A stretch of 64,000 bases of DNA from Acetobacter lovaniensis (GTDB taxonomy: Bacteria; Pseudomonadota; Alphaproteobacteria; Acetobacterales; Acetobacteraceae). Positions within the stretch are counted from its first letter, which is position 1. Every line of letters starts with the position of its first letter. A program made the position numbers and the translations under genes. The stretch covers positions 124,001-188,000 of the forward strand of contig NZ_JACHIE010000003.1 in assembly GCF_014207635.1 (NCBI RefSeq), written 5' to 3'. Shown piece after piece: positions 9,154-16,842 of the stretch. Below the pieces are notes generated by a model. That model searched no databases and had not been told where the DNA came from. It was given only the letters and a program-made list of their open reading frames with translations.

Positions 9154-10035
9154 ATGCCATTACCCGCCCCATCCCACATCACCCGGCTTGAGGGCCGTAC
9201 TGTTCTCAAGCTTTCCGGCGCGGACCGTGTGCGGTTTTTGCAAGGGCTGGTCACGGCAGATATTGAAGCCCTGCAACCGGCCCAGGCCGCATGGGCCGCA
9301 TGCCTGACCCCACAGGGCCGCTGGCAGGCAGATTTTTTTGCCATACCCGACCCGGATGATACCTGCCTGCTGCTGGACTGCGCCACCGAGCAGGCCGAAG
9401 CCCTACGCGCGCAGCTCATGCGCTTCCGGCTTCGTTCGGATGTGCAGATGGAACTGACGGCCCTCCCCGTTTACGCCGCATGGGGCAACAGGCCCGAGGC
9501 CACCTTGCTGGAAAACGCAATAAGCGTTGCAGACCCCAGACTGCCCGCCGCAGGCTGGCGGCTGATAGACCCACCCGCCACTACGGAGCAGACCGCCACC
9601 CAACTGGACTATGACCTGCACCGCCTGGCCCTTGGCCTGCCGGATGGCGTACAGGACTGCGAGCCGGGCCGCACACTGGCGGCCGAGGCCAACATGGACC
9701 TGCTTGGCGGCATTGCCTGGAAAAAGGGGTGCTACATGGGGCAGGAGGTCACAGCCCGCATGCATTACCGCACGCTGCTCAAACGCCGCCTTGTCCCCAT
9801 TGCCGCCACTGTTCCCCTGCCCGCGCCGGGCACCCCCATCCTGCATAACGGGCAGGAGGTTGGCACCCTGCGCTCCTCGCGCGATCATATCGGGCTGGCG
9901 CTACTCAAGGTGGACATGGCCGACAAACCCCTGACCTGCCTTGACCATAACGTGGTTGCCCGCCCCCCCGCGTGGCTGCTACCAGCCCTTGGCACACCAC
10001 CAGAACCCTCCGCCACCACACCGGACAAACCATGA
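9154..10035 (+). CDS. ygfZ: Folate-binding Fe-S cluster repair protein YgfZ
   Basis: A 293-residue GcvT-fold protein related to the T-protein of glycine cleavage. YgfZ/IBA57 proteins use tetrahydrofolate to help build or repair certain iron-sulfur enzymes. The diagnostic motif K-G-C-Y-x-G-Q-E is present as KKGCYMGQEVTARMHYRT near residue 190, including the functional cysteine. It overlaps hisI by four bases (ATGA), showing translational coupling, a pairing that has no obvious pathway logic. Confidence 0.93.
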   Translation: MPLPAPSHITRLEGRTVLKLSGADRVRFLQGLVTADIEALQPAQAAWAACLTPQGRWQADFFAIPDPDDTCLLLDCATEQAEALRAQLMRFRLRSDVQMELTALPVYAAWGNRPEATLLENAISVADPRLPAAGWRLIDPPATTEQTATQLDYDLHRLALGLPDGVQDCEPGRTLAAEANMDLLGGIAWKKGCYMGQEVTARMHYRTLLKRRLVPIAATVPLPAPGTPILHNGQEVGTLRSSRDHIGLALLKVDMADKPLTCLDHNVVARPPAWLLPALGTPPEPSATTPDKP

Positions 10036-10463
10036 CCTACACCGCACCCGATGCCGCAGTGCTTGATGCCATGCTGGGCACAGTCAAATACGATGCCTCC
10101 GGCCTGATTGCCGCCATTGCCCAGCAGCATGACACGGGCGAAGTGCTGATGATTGCCTGGATGAATGCCGAAGCCCTGCGTGAAACACTGCTGAGCGGGC
10201 GCGTCTGCTACTACTCGCGCAGCCGCAAAAAACTGTGGCGTAAAGGCGAAACATCCGGCCAGGTCCAACACCTGCACGAAGCACGGCTGGACTGTGATGC
10301 GGACGCCGTTCTGCTGCTAGTCAACCAGATTGGCGTTGCCTGCCACACCGGGCGCAGAAGCTGCTTTTACCGCGCGTTCTCCCCCACCGGGCTGCTTGAA
10401 CTGACCAAGCCTGAAATTGACCCCGCCGAGCTTTATAAAGCCCACGGCCACACCCACGCCTGA
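10032..10463 (+). CDS. hisI: Phosphoribosyl-AMP cyclohydrolase
   Basis: A 143-residue zinc enzyme that opens the purine ring of phosphoribosyl-AMP in histidine biosynthesis. The core shows MIAWMNAEAL, YYSRSRKKLWRKGETSGQ and, in the metal-binding half, LDCDADAVLLLV followed by ACHTGRRSCFYR, which contain the conserved cysteines. It is a stand-alone cyclohydrolase, not fused to the HisE pyrophosphatase. The open frame extends upstream to 9972, but ATG 10032 overlaps the ygfZ stop as ATGA and starts where the family starts. Confidence 0.95.
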   Translation: MTYTAPDAAVLDAMLGTVKYDASGLIAAIAQQHDTGEVLMIAWMNAEALRETLLSGRVCYYSRSRKKLWRKGETSGQVQHLHEARLDCDADAVLLLVNQIGVACHTGRRSCFYRAFSPTGLLELTKPEIDPAELYKAHGHTHA

Positions 10464-10474
10464 AGGGTAGCCCC

Positions 10475-11653
10475 TTACGGCTGCCCCCGCGCGGCCAGCA
10501 GGTCCAGCACGGCAGATGCCGCCGCATCTGCTGGCAGGCTCCCCCCCGGCCCCTCCAGCCCGTGCAGGACCGAGGCAAAGGCTGCCTTCTGGGCCTGAGC
10601 CACGGGGGGGGTTTCAAACAGTGTCTGCACCTCGCGCGCCAGCACGTCTGGCGCGCAGTTTTCCTGCAACAGTTCGGGGACAACGGCCCGACCTGCAAGC
10701 AGGTTGACCATAGCCACATAGGGCACCCGGATAAGCCTGCGCGCCATAAACGCCGTAAGGGGGTTAACCCGGTACGTTACCGCCATGGGCACACCAGCCA
10801 GTGCCAGTTCCAGCGTGGAGGTGCCTGATTTGGTCAAAGCCGCCCCGGCTGCGGCAAATGCGTCATGCTTGTCGTCCACATCCGTCACCACAATCGGGCG
10901 AACGGGCCAGTTATGCACGGCCTGCTCAACAGTAGCCGCCACTACGGGGGAAACCGGCACAACCGGCACCACATCGGGCATGCTCGTGCGGAGTAGCGCC
11001 AGCATCTGCCCGAATACGGGCAGCAGCCTTGGCACTTCCGAGCGGCGGCTACCGGGCATAAGCACCAGCACCCGTGCGTTATCCGCCAGTCCGTGCCTTG
11101 CCCTGAACCGGGAGGCATCGCCCTCCTGCGCACCGGACTGCAGAACGGGGTGCCCTACAAAGCGGGTTTTCAGGCCGTGCCTGCCAAAAAATTCTTCCTC
11201 AAACGGGAGCAGGCATAGCAGTTCGTCCCAAAGACCGGGGAACTTGTGTACCCTTTTCTGCCGCCATGCCCATACCTGCGGGGCCACATAATGCACACGC
11301 AGCATACCCATGCCCGCAATCCTCCGGAGCAGGCGCAGGGCAAAGCCGGGGCTGTCTATGGTAATCACCAGATCAGGTTTTTGGGCCGCAATATCCGCCA
11401 CAGCCTGATTAAGCCTGCGCGAAAGCTGGCGCACGCGGGGCAGGATTTCCACCAGCCCCATAACCGCCAGATCCCGCATGGGAAAAAGGCTGGCAAGCCC
11501 TTCCTGCGCCATGCGCGTACCCCCTACCCCGGCAAAGCGGATATGCGGGTTACGCGCACGGAGTGCGTGCATCAGCCGGGCACCCAGCACATCCCCGCTC
11601 GCCTCTCCGGCAAGGATCCATACAAGGGGGGATGGAGGGGGTAATTCGAGCAT
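10475..11653 (-). CDS. lpxB: Lipid-A-disaccharide synthase
   Basis: A 392-residue GT19 glycosyltransferase that joins UDP-2,3-diacylglucosamine and lipid X to make the lipid A disaccharide on the cytoplasmic side of the inner membrane. WILAGEASGDVLGARLM at the N-terminus, GVGGTRMAQEGLASLFPM and LPGSRRSEVPRLLPV in the middle, and TKSGTSTLELALAGVPM in the C-terminal donor domain are typical. ATG 11653 is chosen over an open-frame start at 11749 because homologues begin just before the LAGEASGD block. The gene stands alone here, away from the usual lpxD-fabZ-lpxA cluster. Confidence 0.95.
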   Translation of the reverse strand: MLELPPPSPLVWILAGEASGDVLGARLMHALRARNPHIRFAGVGGTRMAQEGLASLFPMRDLAVMGLVEILPRVRQLSRRLNQAVADIAAQKPDLVITIDSPGFALRLLRRIAGMGMLRVHYVAPQVWAWRQKRVHKFPGLWDELLCLLPFEEEFFGRHGLKTRFVGHPVLQSGAQEGDASRFRARHGLADNARVLVLMPGSRRSEVPRLLPVFGQMLALLRTSMPDVVPVVPVSPVVAATVEQAVHNWPVRPIVVTDVDDKHDAFAAAGAALTKSGTSTLELALAGVPMAVTYRVNPLTAFMARRLIRVPYVAMVNLLAGRAVVPELLQENCAPDVLAREVQTLFETPPVAQAQKAAFASVLHGLEGPGGSLPADAAASAVLDLLAARGQP

Positions 11654-11816
11654 CTTCACGCACCAAAAACACAACGTAGGCACACCACCATTCCGGCCAA
11701 ACAGGGAATGTGCAAGCCATGATCCGCAAAGAAAAACCTTTCCGCACATAAAAAGTCCGGTTTATGGCTGGGAGCACCAAACCACCCACCCTAGTTTACA
11801 GGATATTTTCTGCCTC

Positions 11817-13274
11817 GTGCGTGTTCAGCAGTATGTGCGTGAATGGACGGAACAACCCGTCCGTAACGTTCTGGCCGGTATGGTCGGCACCTTTGCCCTT
11901 ATCCCCGAAGTCATTGCTTTTTCCTACGTGGCGGGGGTTGCGCCGGAAGTGGGGCTTTTTGCCTCGTTCGTTATCAGCATTGCCATTGCCATAACGGGCG
12001 GCAGGCCGGGCATGATCTCGGGGGCGGCGGGATCGGTCGCGCTGGTTGCGGCGGATCTGGTGCACGAGCATGGGTTGCAGTACCTGCTGCTGGCAACCCT
12101 GCTGGCCGGGGGTATGCAGGTGCTGTTCGGGCTGTTGCGGCTGCAAAGCATGATGCGCTTTGTCTCGCGCGAGGTGGCGACGGGTTTTGTCAACGCGCTG
12201 GCCATTCTTATTTTTTCTGCCCAGATCCCGCAGATGCTGCATGTGACGTGGCACACCTACGCCCTGATCGCCCTTGGGCTGGCCATTGTTTACCTGCTGC
12301 CACGGCTGAGCACGGCTGTTCCCTCCCCCCTTATCTGCATTCTGGTACTGACCGGGATCAGCCTTGCCGTTCCCATGCCCATTCATGTTGTGGCCGACCT
12401 TGGGGCGCTACCTACTGGGCTGCCGCACCTGACATGGCCGCAGGTACCCCTGAGCTGGGGCACATTCCAGATTGTGCTGCCCTATGCCTTTGCCATGGCC
12501 ATGGTCGGGCTTTTGGAATCGCTCATGACCGCGACGGTGGTGGATGAGTTGACCGACACCCATTCCAGCAAGCGCATGGAGTGCACGGGGCTGGGTATTT
12601 CCAATATTTTTGTGGGCCTGTCTGGCGGCATGGCCGGTTGCGGCATGATCGGCCAGACCGTGGGCAACCTGCGCTACGGTGGCCGGAGCCGCCTGTCCAC
12701 CTTTACGGCGGGGGCTTTTCTGCTGCTGTTGCTTGTGGCCATGCACCGCTTTGTTGCTCAGGTGCCAGTAGCAGCACTTGTGGCTATCATGATCATGGTC
12801 TCCATCAGCACATTTTCGTGGTCATCCCTGCGCGAGATGGTGGCCCACCCCAGGCTGTCCTCCACCGTTATGCTGGCAACCGTTGTGGTGGTTGTGCTGA
12901 CACATGACCTGGCCGCTGGTGTTGGCTGCGGCGTGTTGCTGAACGGTCTGTTCTTCTCGTTTCAGGTCATGAAGCTGGTGCAGGTCAGAACGGAGGATAC
13001 GCCCGATGGCACAACCCGCACCTACCATGTGCGCGGCCAGCTCTTTTTTGCCTCAACCAGTGTGCTGACCGATGCCGTGGATTTTCAGGGAACCGCAAAA
13101 AACGTGGTGATTGATCTGGCCGACGCCCAGCTATGGGACATCAGTGCGGCAGACACGCTGGAAAAAACCGCCACCCGGCTGGAAGGGTGCGGCAAAACCG
13201 TCACCATTCTCCATGCCGATGCACGCGCGGCAAAACTGCTGGCAACACTGGGCCACCCCAACCTGCTGGCCTGA
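11817..13274 (+). CDS. SulP family inorganic anion transporter with STAS domain
   Basis: About 485 residues: 10 or more membrane segments of the SulP fold followed by a C-terminal STAS domain (from about residue 390, VVIDLADAQLWDISAADTLE). Family members carry sulfate, bicarbonate or dicarboxylates; the substrate is not predictable. FALIPEVIAFSYVAGVAP is the early SulP signature and GLSGGMAGCGMIGQT the mid signature. No in-frame ATG precedes the first membrane segment; GTG 11817 with AGGA 13 bases upstream is the best start, and GTG 11835 is an alternative. Confidence 0.9.
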   Translation: MRVQQYVREWTEQPVRNVLAGMVGTFALIPEVIAFSYVAGVAPEVGLFASFVISIAIAITGGRPGMISGAAGSVALVAADLVHEHGLQYLLLATLLAGGMQVLFGLLRLQSMMRFVSREVATGFVNALAILIFSAQIPQMLHVTWHTYALIALGLAIVYLLPRLSTAVPSPLICILVLTGISLAVPMPIHVVADLGALPTGLPHLTWPQVPLSWGTFQIVLPYAFAMAMVGLLESLMTATVVDELTDTHSSKRMECTGLGISNIFVGLSGGMAGCGMIGQTVGNLRYGGRSRLSTFTAGAFLLLLLVAMHRFVAQVPVAALVAIMIMVSISTFSWSSLREMVAHPRLSSTVMLATVVVVVLTHDLAAGVGCGVLLNGLFFSFQVMKLVQVRTEDTPDGTTRTYHVRGQLFFASTSVLTDAVDFQGTAKNVVIDLADAQLWDISAADTLEKTATRLEGCGKTVTILHADARAAKLLATLGHPNLLA

Positions 13275-13315
13275 GTACACAAAAGCCAGCGCCACACAGC
13301 CCGGCACGGCCCAGA

Positions 13316-13354
13316 GCCGCCCCGCCCCCTAAACCGGGGTCGGGCGGCTTTTTT
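13316..13354 (+). terminator. Rho-independent terminator after the SulP gene
   Basis: A GC-rich stem (GCCGCCC pairing with GGGCGGC, imperfect in the middle) followed by six T residues, 42 bases after the SulP stop. It overlaps the last codons of the convergent msrQ. Confidence 0.8.
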
Positions 13355-13958
13355 GTGACTTGGGAAGCAGGCGCGTCGCCAGCACGGCTGCCGCTATGGC
13401 CGCGTAGATAAATGGCTCAACCTGCCAGACCTTAAAGGCAATGCTATAGTGTACGCAGGCCAGCACCATGGCCACGTAAACCGTTCTGTGCAGCGGAGCC
13501 CACCGCTTGCCCAGCCGCATAATCGACTTGCGCGTGGAAGTAGCCGCCAGCACGCACAGGATAACAAAAGCCAGCAGGCCAAAGCTCAGGAACGGGCGGG
13601 TGGTAAAATCCGTCCAGATCAGGGCCGGGTTCAGCCCGCGCGCCCATGTCAAGTAGAGTGTTACGTGCATGGCCGCATAGGTAAAGGCCAGCAACCCCAG
13701 CGGCCTGCGGTAGAGGATGAGGTTAATTCTGGTAAAGCGCCGCAAGGGTGTCACCATAAGCGAAACCAGCAGGAAGCGGAACGCATAACGCCCAAAGTCA
13801 TGCAGGCATTCGCGGTAAGGCCTTGGCCCCAGCCAGCCCAGCCACCCTTCCACCAGATCAAACACGGCGGGGAGCAGGAACAGGCCGTAAAGCAGAACCT
13901 GCCGTGCCAGTGGCGACAGGTTTTTGCGCCGCGCGCGACCGGCAACAGGTGGAGCCAT
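13329..13958 (-). CDS. msrQ: MsrQ heme-binding membrane subunit of periplasmic methionine sulfoxide reductase
   Basis: A 209-residue ferric-reductase-like membrane protein with about six membrane segments and conserved heme-ligand histidines (for example AAMHVTLYLTW and APLHRTVYVAMVLACVHY). MsrQ takes electrons from the quinone pool or flavin reductase and passes them to MsrP, a molybdopterin protein repairing oxidised methionines in the periplasm. Normally msrP is adjacent; neither flank holds it here. The gene is convergent with the SulP gene and overlaps its terminator. Confidence 0.9.
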   Translation of the reverse strand: MAPPVAGRARRKNLSPLARQVLLYGLFLLPAVFDLVEGWLGWLGPRPYRECLHDFGRYAFRFLLVSLMVTPLRRFTRINLILYRRPLGLLAFTYAAMHVTLYLTWARGLNPALIWTDFTTRPFLSFGLLAFVILCVLAATSTRKSIMRLGKRWAPLHRTVYVAMVLACVHYSIAFKVWQVEPFIYAAIAAAVLATRLLPKSQKSRPTPV

Positions 13959-14077
13959 GATCAGCCTTTATTCTTCCGGGGTGCCTGACAGCGCATTCAG
14001 GCCATGCGCCTTAACCTTGAAAGGAGTTTGTGCGTTATGTCCATAATACGCAAGAACATGCAGGAGTCTCTGATACC

Positions 14078-14953
14078 ATGAGCACAGCAAAGACAATCGG
14101 CTTTATCGGGTTTGGCGCAATGGCCAGCCGCATGGCCACAAACCTGAAAAAAGCAGGATTTGCAGCCGTGGCCTACACGCCCTCCGGCAAGGGAGGGGAC
14201 GAAAACACCGCCTTCCTGCCCAGCCCGGCAGATGTTGCCAGAACGGCTGATATTGTTCTTGTGTGCGTCCCGGATGATGAGGCCCTGAGCGCCAGCATGT
14301 ACGGCCCACAGGGCGCGCTGGCGGGCATGCCAGAAGGCGGACTGTTACTGAACACAAGCTCCGTCTCCCCCGAAGCCGCACAGGCCTTGCTGGATGCGGG
14401 CCAGAAGCTGAAAGTCAGCGTTGTGGACTGTCCGGTTTCTGGCAGCACGCCTGAGGCGGACAGCGCCAGTCTGGTGGTGCTGGCTGGTGGGAGTGAGGAT
14501 GACATGGCCCGCGCCAAACCGGTGTTTGACGCCATTGGCCGCCTGACCATTCATGCAGGCCCGGCAGGCAGTGGCGCACGGCTCAAGCTGGTTATTAACG
14601 GAATTATGGGGGCCGGGCTGGCCGCCGTGGCCGAAGGCATTGCCTATGGTCTGGCCGCGGGCCTCGACCGCACCATGCTGTTTGATGCGCTGGATAACAT
14701 GGCCGTGATCTCCCCCCACCACAAACGCAAGATCAAAATGGCCAAGGAAGGGGATTTTTCGCCCCAGTTCCCTACCCGGCTCATGCAAAAAGACATGCGC
14801 CTGCTGCTTGATGCCTGTGCCCGTCTGGCCGTGCCCGTGCCCACCATGGCCGCAGTCACGCAGGAATTCTCCCTGACCCGCCGCGCCGCAGCAGATGCGG
14901 ACTATTCCGCCCTGATCGGGGTACTGGAAAACATTGTGGCCAACGACCCGTAA
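14078..14953 (+). CDS. NAD(P)-dependent beta-hydroxyacid dehydrogenase (3-hydroxyisobutyrate dehydrogenase family)
   Basis: A 291-residue two-domain dehydrogenase. The Rossmann start IGFIGFGAMASRMATNL is the dinucleotide loop. The substrate motif DCPVSGSTPEADSASLVVLA and the catalytic-lysine helix GARLKLVINGIMGAG (Lys followed four residues later by Asn) mark the beta-hydroxyacid dehydrogenase family, which includes 3-hydroxyisobutyrate, tartronate semialdehyde and glyoxylate reductases; which one cannot be decided. The open frame reaches back to 14030, but ATG 14078 has CAGGAG about 12 bases upstream and starts at the family boundary. Confidence 0.85.
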   Translation: MSTAKTIGFIGFGAMASRMATNLKKAGFAAVAYTPSGKGGDENTAFLPSPADVARTADIVLVCVPDDEALSASMYGPQGALAGMPEGGLLLNTSSVSPEAAQALLDAGQKLKVSVVDCPVSGSTPEADSASLVVLAGGSEDDMARAKPVFDAIGRLTIHAGPAGSGARLKLVINGIMGAGLAAVAEGIAYGLAAGLDRTMLFDALDNMAVISPHHKRKIKMAKEGDFSPQFPTRLMQKDMRLLLDACARLAVPVPTMAAVTQEFSLTRRAAADADYSALIGVLENIVANDP

Positions 14954-14975
14954 GGGTTTAGCCCCTCCAAGCCGT

Positions 14976-15746
14976 TCAGCCGCGCTCAAACGCACGCAGG
15001 GCCTTAACACCCTGCCACATGAGTGCGGCGCGATCCCCCAGCCCACGGGGCTGCCCGGCCTGCCGGGCAGCCCCTGCAAGGTCGCGCTCAGCCAGTACGG
15101 CAGGCAGAGCCGCAAGGCGCAAAGGCGCGGGCAGATGGGGCCAGTCCAGCGCCGCCAGCCATGCCTGCCCCTGTAGCCTGAGCGCCTCCTGCCGGGCAGG
15201 CCATATAAACCGCCCTGATTGCTGGAGTACCGGCCAGTGCCGCAGCATGGCCCCTGCCCCATAAGCCATGCCACAGGCCTCCAGCCTGAGCAGGATGGCG
15301 GGGTCTTCCACCCCCAGCAATTCGCCCATAGCGCGTTGCAGCGCGCCGGGGCCATCACGCATCATGCCCTCCCATGCCGGTTGATCGCGCGCGCCGGTCA
15401 GTTCCATCTCGCAAGAGTGAACAAGGCGGAGCAGTGTGGCCAGCCGGGCCTGCCCGCATGCCATCATCCCCAGCAGAAAGGGGGCCAGAATGTGCTCGGG
15501 AGGACGGGCCTTTTCCAGCACTTCGCGCCACCATTGCAGGCGGATCAGCCCGGCCATGGGCCCGGCCACCGCAGCCGAGCGGGCCGGGGCCAGCACGCGA
15601 ATCAGCTCATTATGGAACGCCAGCAGCACAAGCCCGCCCGACTGTGCGGATGCGGGCAGAAAACGCACACAGAGCAGCCTGTCCGCATCCCCCGCCGCAA
15701 GCCCCGCCAATGCCTGCATATCAGTATGTGATGGAGGGGTGTTCAT
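14976..15746 (-). CDS. Squalene/phytoene synthase-like protein, probably NDUFAF6-type assembly factor
   Basis: A 256-residue all-helical protein of the squalene/phytoene synthase superfamily. In true synthases the first Asp-rich motif (DDxxD type) binds the diphosphate; here the equivalent stretch reads LLAFHNELIRVLAP, with no aspartates. LIRLQWWREVLE and YGAGAMLRHWPVL match the NDUFAF6-like subgroup, whose mitochondrial member aids complex I assembly. I therefore favour a non-catalytic assembly role over carotenoid or hopanoid synthesis. An NDUFS4-like complex I subunit is also encoded in this window (33722-34027). ATG 15746 is the first start after the stop-containing promoter region shared with sodB. 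Confidence 0.7.
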   Translation of the reverse strand: MNTPPSHTDMQALAGLAAGDADRLLCVRFLPASAQSGGLVLLAFHNELIRVLAPARSAAVAGPMAGLIRLQWWREVLEKARPPEHILAPFLLGMMACGQARLATLLRLVHSCEMELTGARDQPAWEGMMRDGPGALQRAMGELLGVEDPAILLRLEACGMAYGAGAMLRHWPVLQQSGRFIWPARQEALRLQGQAWLAALDWPHLPAPLRLAALPAVLAERDLAGAARQAGQPRGLGDRAALMWQGVKALRAFERG

Positions 15747-15991
15747 GGCTGCATCCTACTTCTCTTACCCGGTAGCATGTTGCAAATTCATGCTGTTTCA
15801 TGCGTAATGCACATATAGCTTTCCTTACGGACTGCCGCGCCACCCCACCCCCACCAGCAGGGCAAGTTTCCGTGAGCAAGGGACAAAGAGACGTCGGACC
15901 TTCATCCGCTGACTCTGTGCCACATGGCGCACCCATAGCTCTGGACAGGCGCGTTTTGGATACGCCCTGCTTGATACGACGGAGTTATGTC

Positions 15992-16600
15992 ATGGCTTTT
16001 GAACTGCCAACCCTCCCCTACGCCCCCAACGCCCTTGCCGCACGTGGCATGTGCCAGGAAACGCTTGAGTTCCACCACGGCAAGCACCATCTGGCCTACG
16101 TAACCACCCTGAACACGCTGCTCGAAGGCAAGCCCGACCTTGCTGGCAAGTCTTTGGAAGACATCATTCTGGCCGCACACGGCAAGGCTGACCTGACCGG
16201 CCTGTTCAACAATGCTGGCCAGCATTGGAACCACTCGTTCTTCTGGAACAGCCTGTCCACCTCCGGCGGTGCCATGCCCGAAAAGCTGGGGGCCAAAATT
16301 ACCGCAGACTTTGGCAGCGTCGACACCTTCAAGGAAGAATTCCGCAAGGCCGCCATTTCCCAGTTCGGGTCTGGCTGGGCATGGCTGGTGCTGGGCAAGG
16401 ATGGCAAGCTGGCCATTACAAAAACCCCCAATGGCACCAACCCGCTGGCCGAAGGTCAGGGCACGGCGCTGCTGACGGCGGATGTGTGGGAACACTCCTA
16501 CTATCTGGACTTCCGCAACCGTCGCCCGGACTACATCACCAACTTCCTGGACAAGCTGGCAAACTATGAATTTGCCGAAGCCCAGCTGAACGCGGCCTGA
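15992..16600 (+). CDS. sodB: Superoxide dismutase, iron type
   Basis: A 202-residue cytosolic enzyme dismutating superoxide to oxygen and peroxide. Metal ligands are seen in LEFHHGKHHLAYV (His 28), the NHSFFW histidine, and DVWEHSYY (Asp and His). The GQHWNH segment has Gln at the position that separates Fe-type from Mn-type enzymes, favouring iron. ATG 15992 has GGAG 7 bases upstream; the open frame continues back to 15800 without homology. The gene is divergent from the phytoene-synthase-like gene with a 245-base shared promoter region and ends before a strong terminator. Confidence 0.96.
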   Translation: MAFELPTLPYAPNALAARGMCQETLEFHHGKHHLAYVTTLNTLLEGKPDLAGKSLEDIILAAHGKADLTGLFNNAGQHWNHSFFWNSLSTSGGAMPEKLGAKITADFGSVDTFKEEFRKAAISQFGSGWAWLVLGKDGKLAITKTPNGTNPLAEGQGTALLTADVWEHSYYLDFRNRRPDYITNFLDKLANYEFAEAQLNAA

Positions 16601-16640
16601 GTGCAAAACCACCGGCCTCAAGCCGGTCTGGTGTAAAAAA

Positions 16641-16671
16641 GGCGGAGCTCCCACGGGGCTCCGCCTTTTTT
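16641..16671 (+). terminator. Rho-independent terminator after sodB
   Basis: Perfect 8-base stem GGCGGAGC/GCTCCGCC with a 9-base loop and six T residues. Confidence 0.92.
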
Positions 16672-16716
16672 CATATCGGCCATTCCATAGGGTGTGCGAC
16701 ATATGCACACATCCCC

Positions 16717-16745
16717 CTTGATTGTGCTGTTGGGCCTTCCAATCT
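16717..16745 (+). promoter_or_regulatory. Candidate heat-shock (RpoH) promoter for clpB
   Basis: CTTG at 16717-16720, an 18-base gap and CCAATCT at 16739-16745 agree with the alphaproteobacterial RpoH pattern CTTG-N17/18-CYTATNT at all but one constrained -10 position. It lies 97 bases before the clpB start. No CIRCE element is present here. Confidence 0.5.
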
Positions 16746-16842
16746 TAAAGGTGTCAACACGACAGACCCTGCCTTCCATTGCCGCAAAGCGGGATGGGGC
16801 AAGGCCTTCAGTCGCCTACGATAAAGGGACAAGAGGGATATT

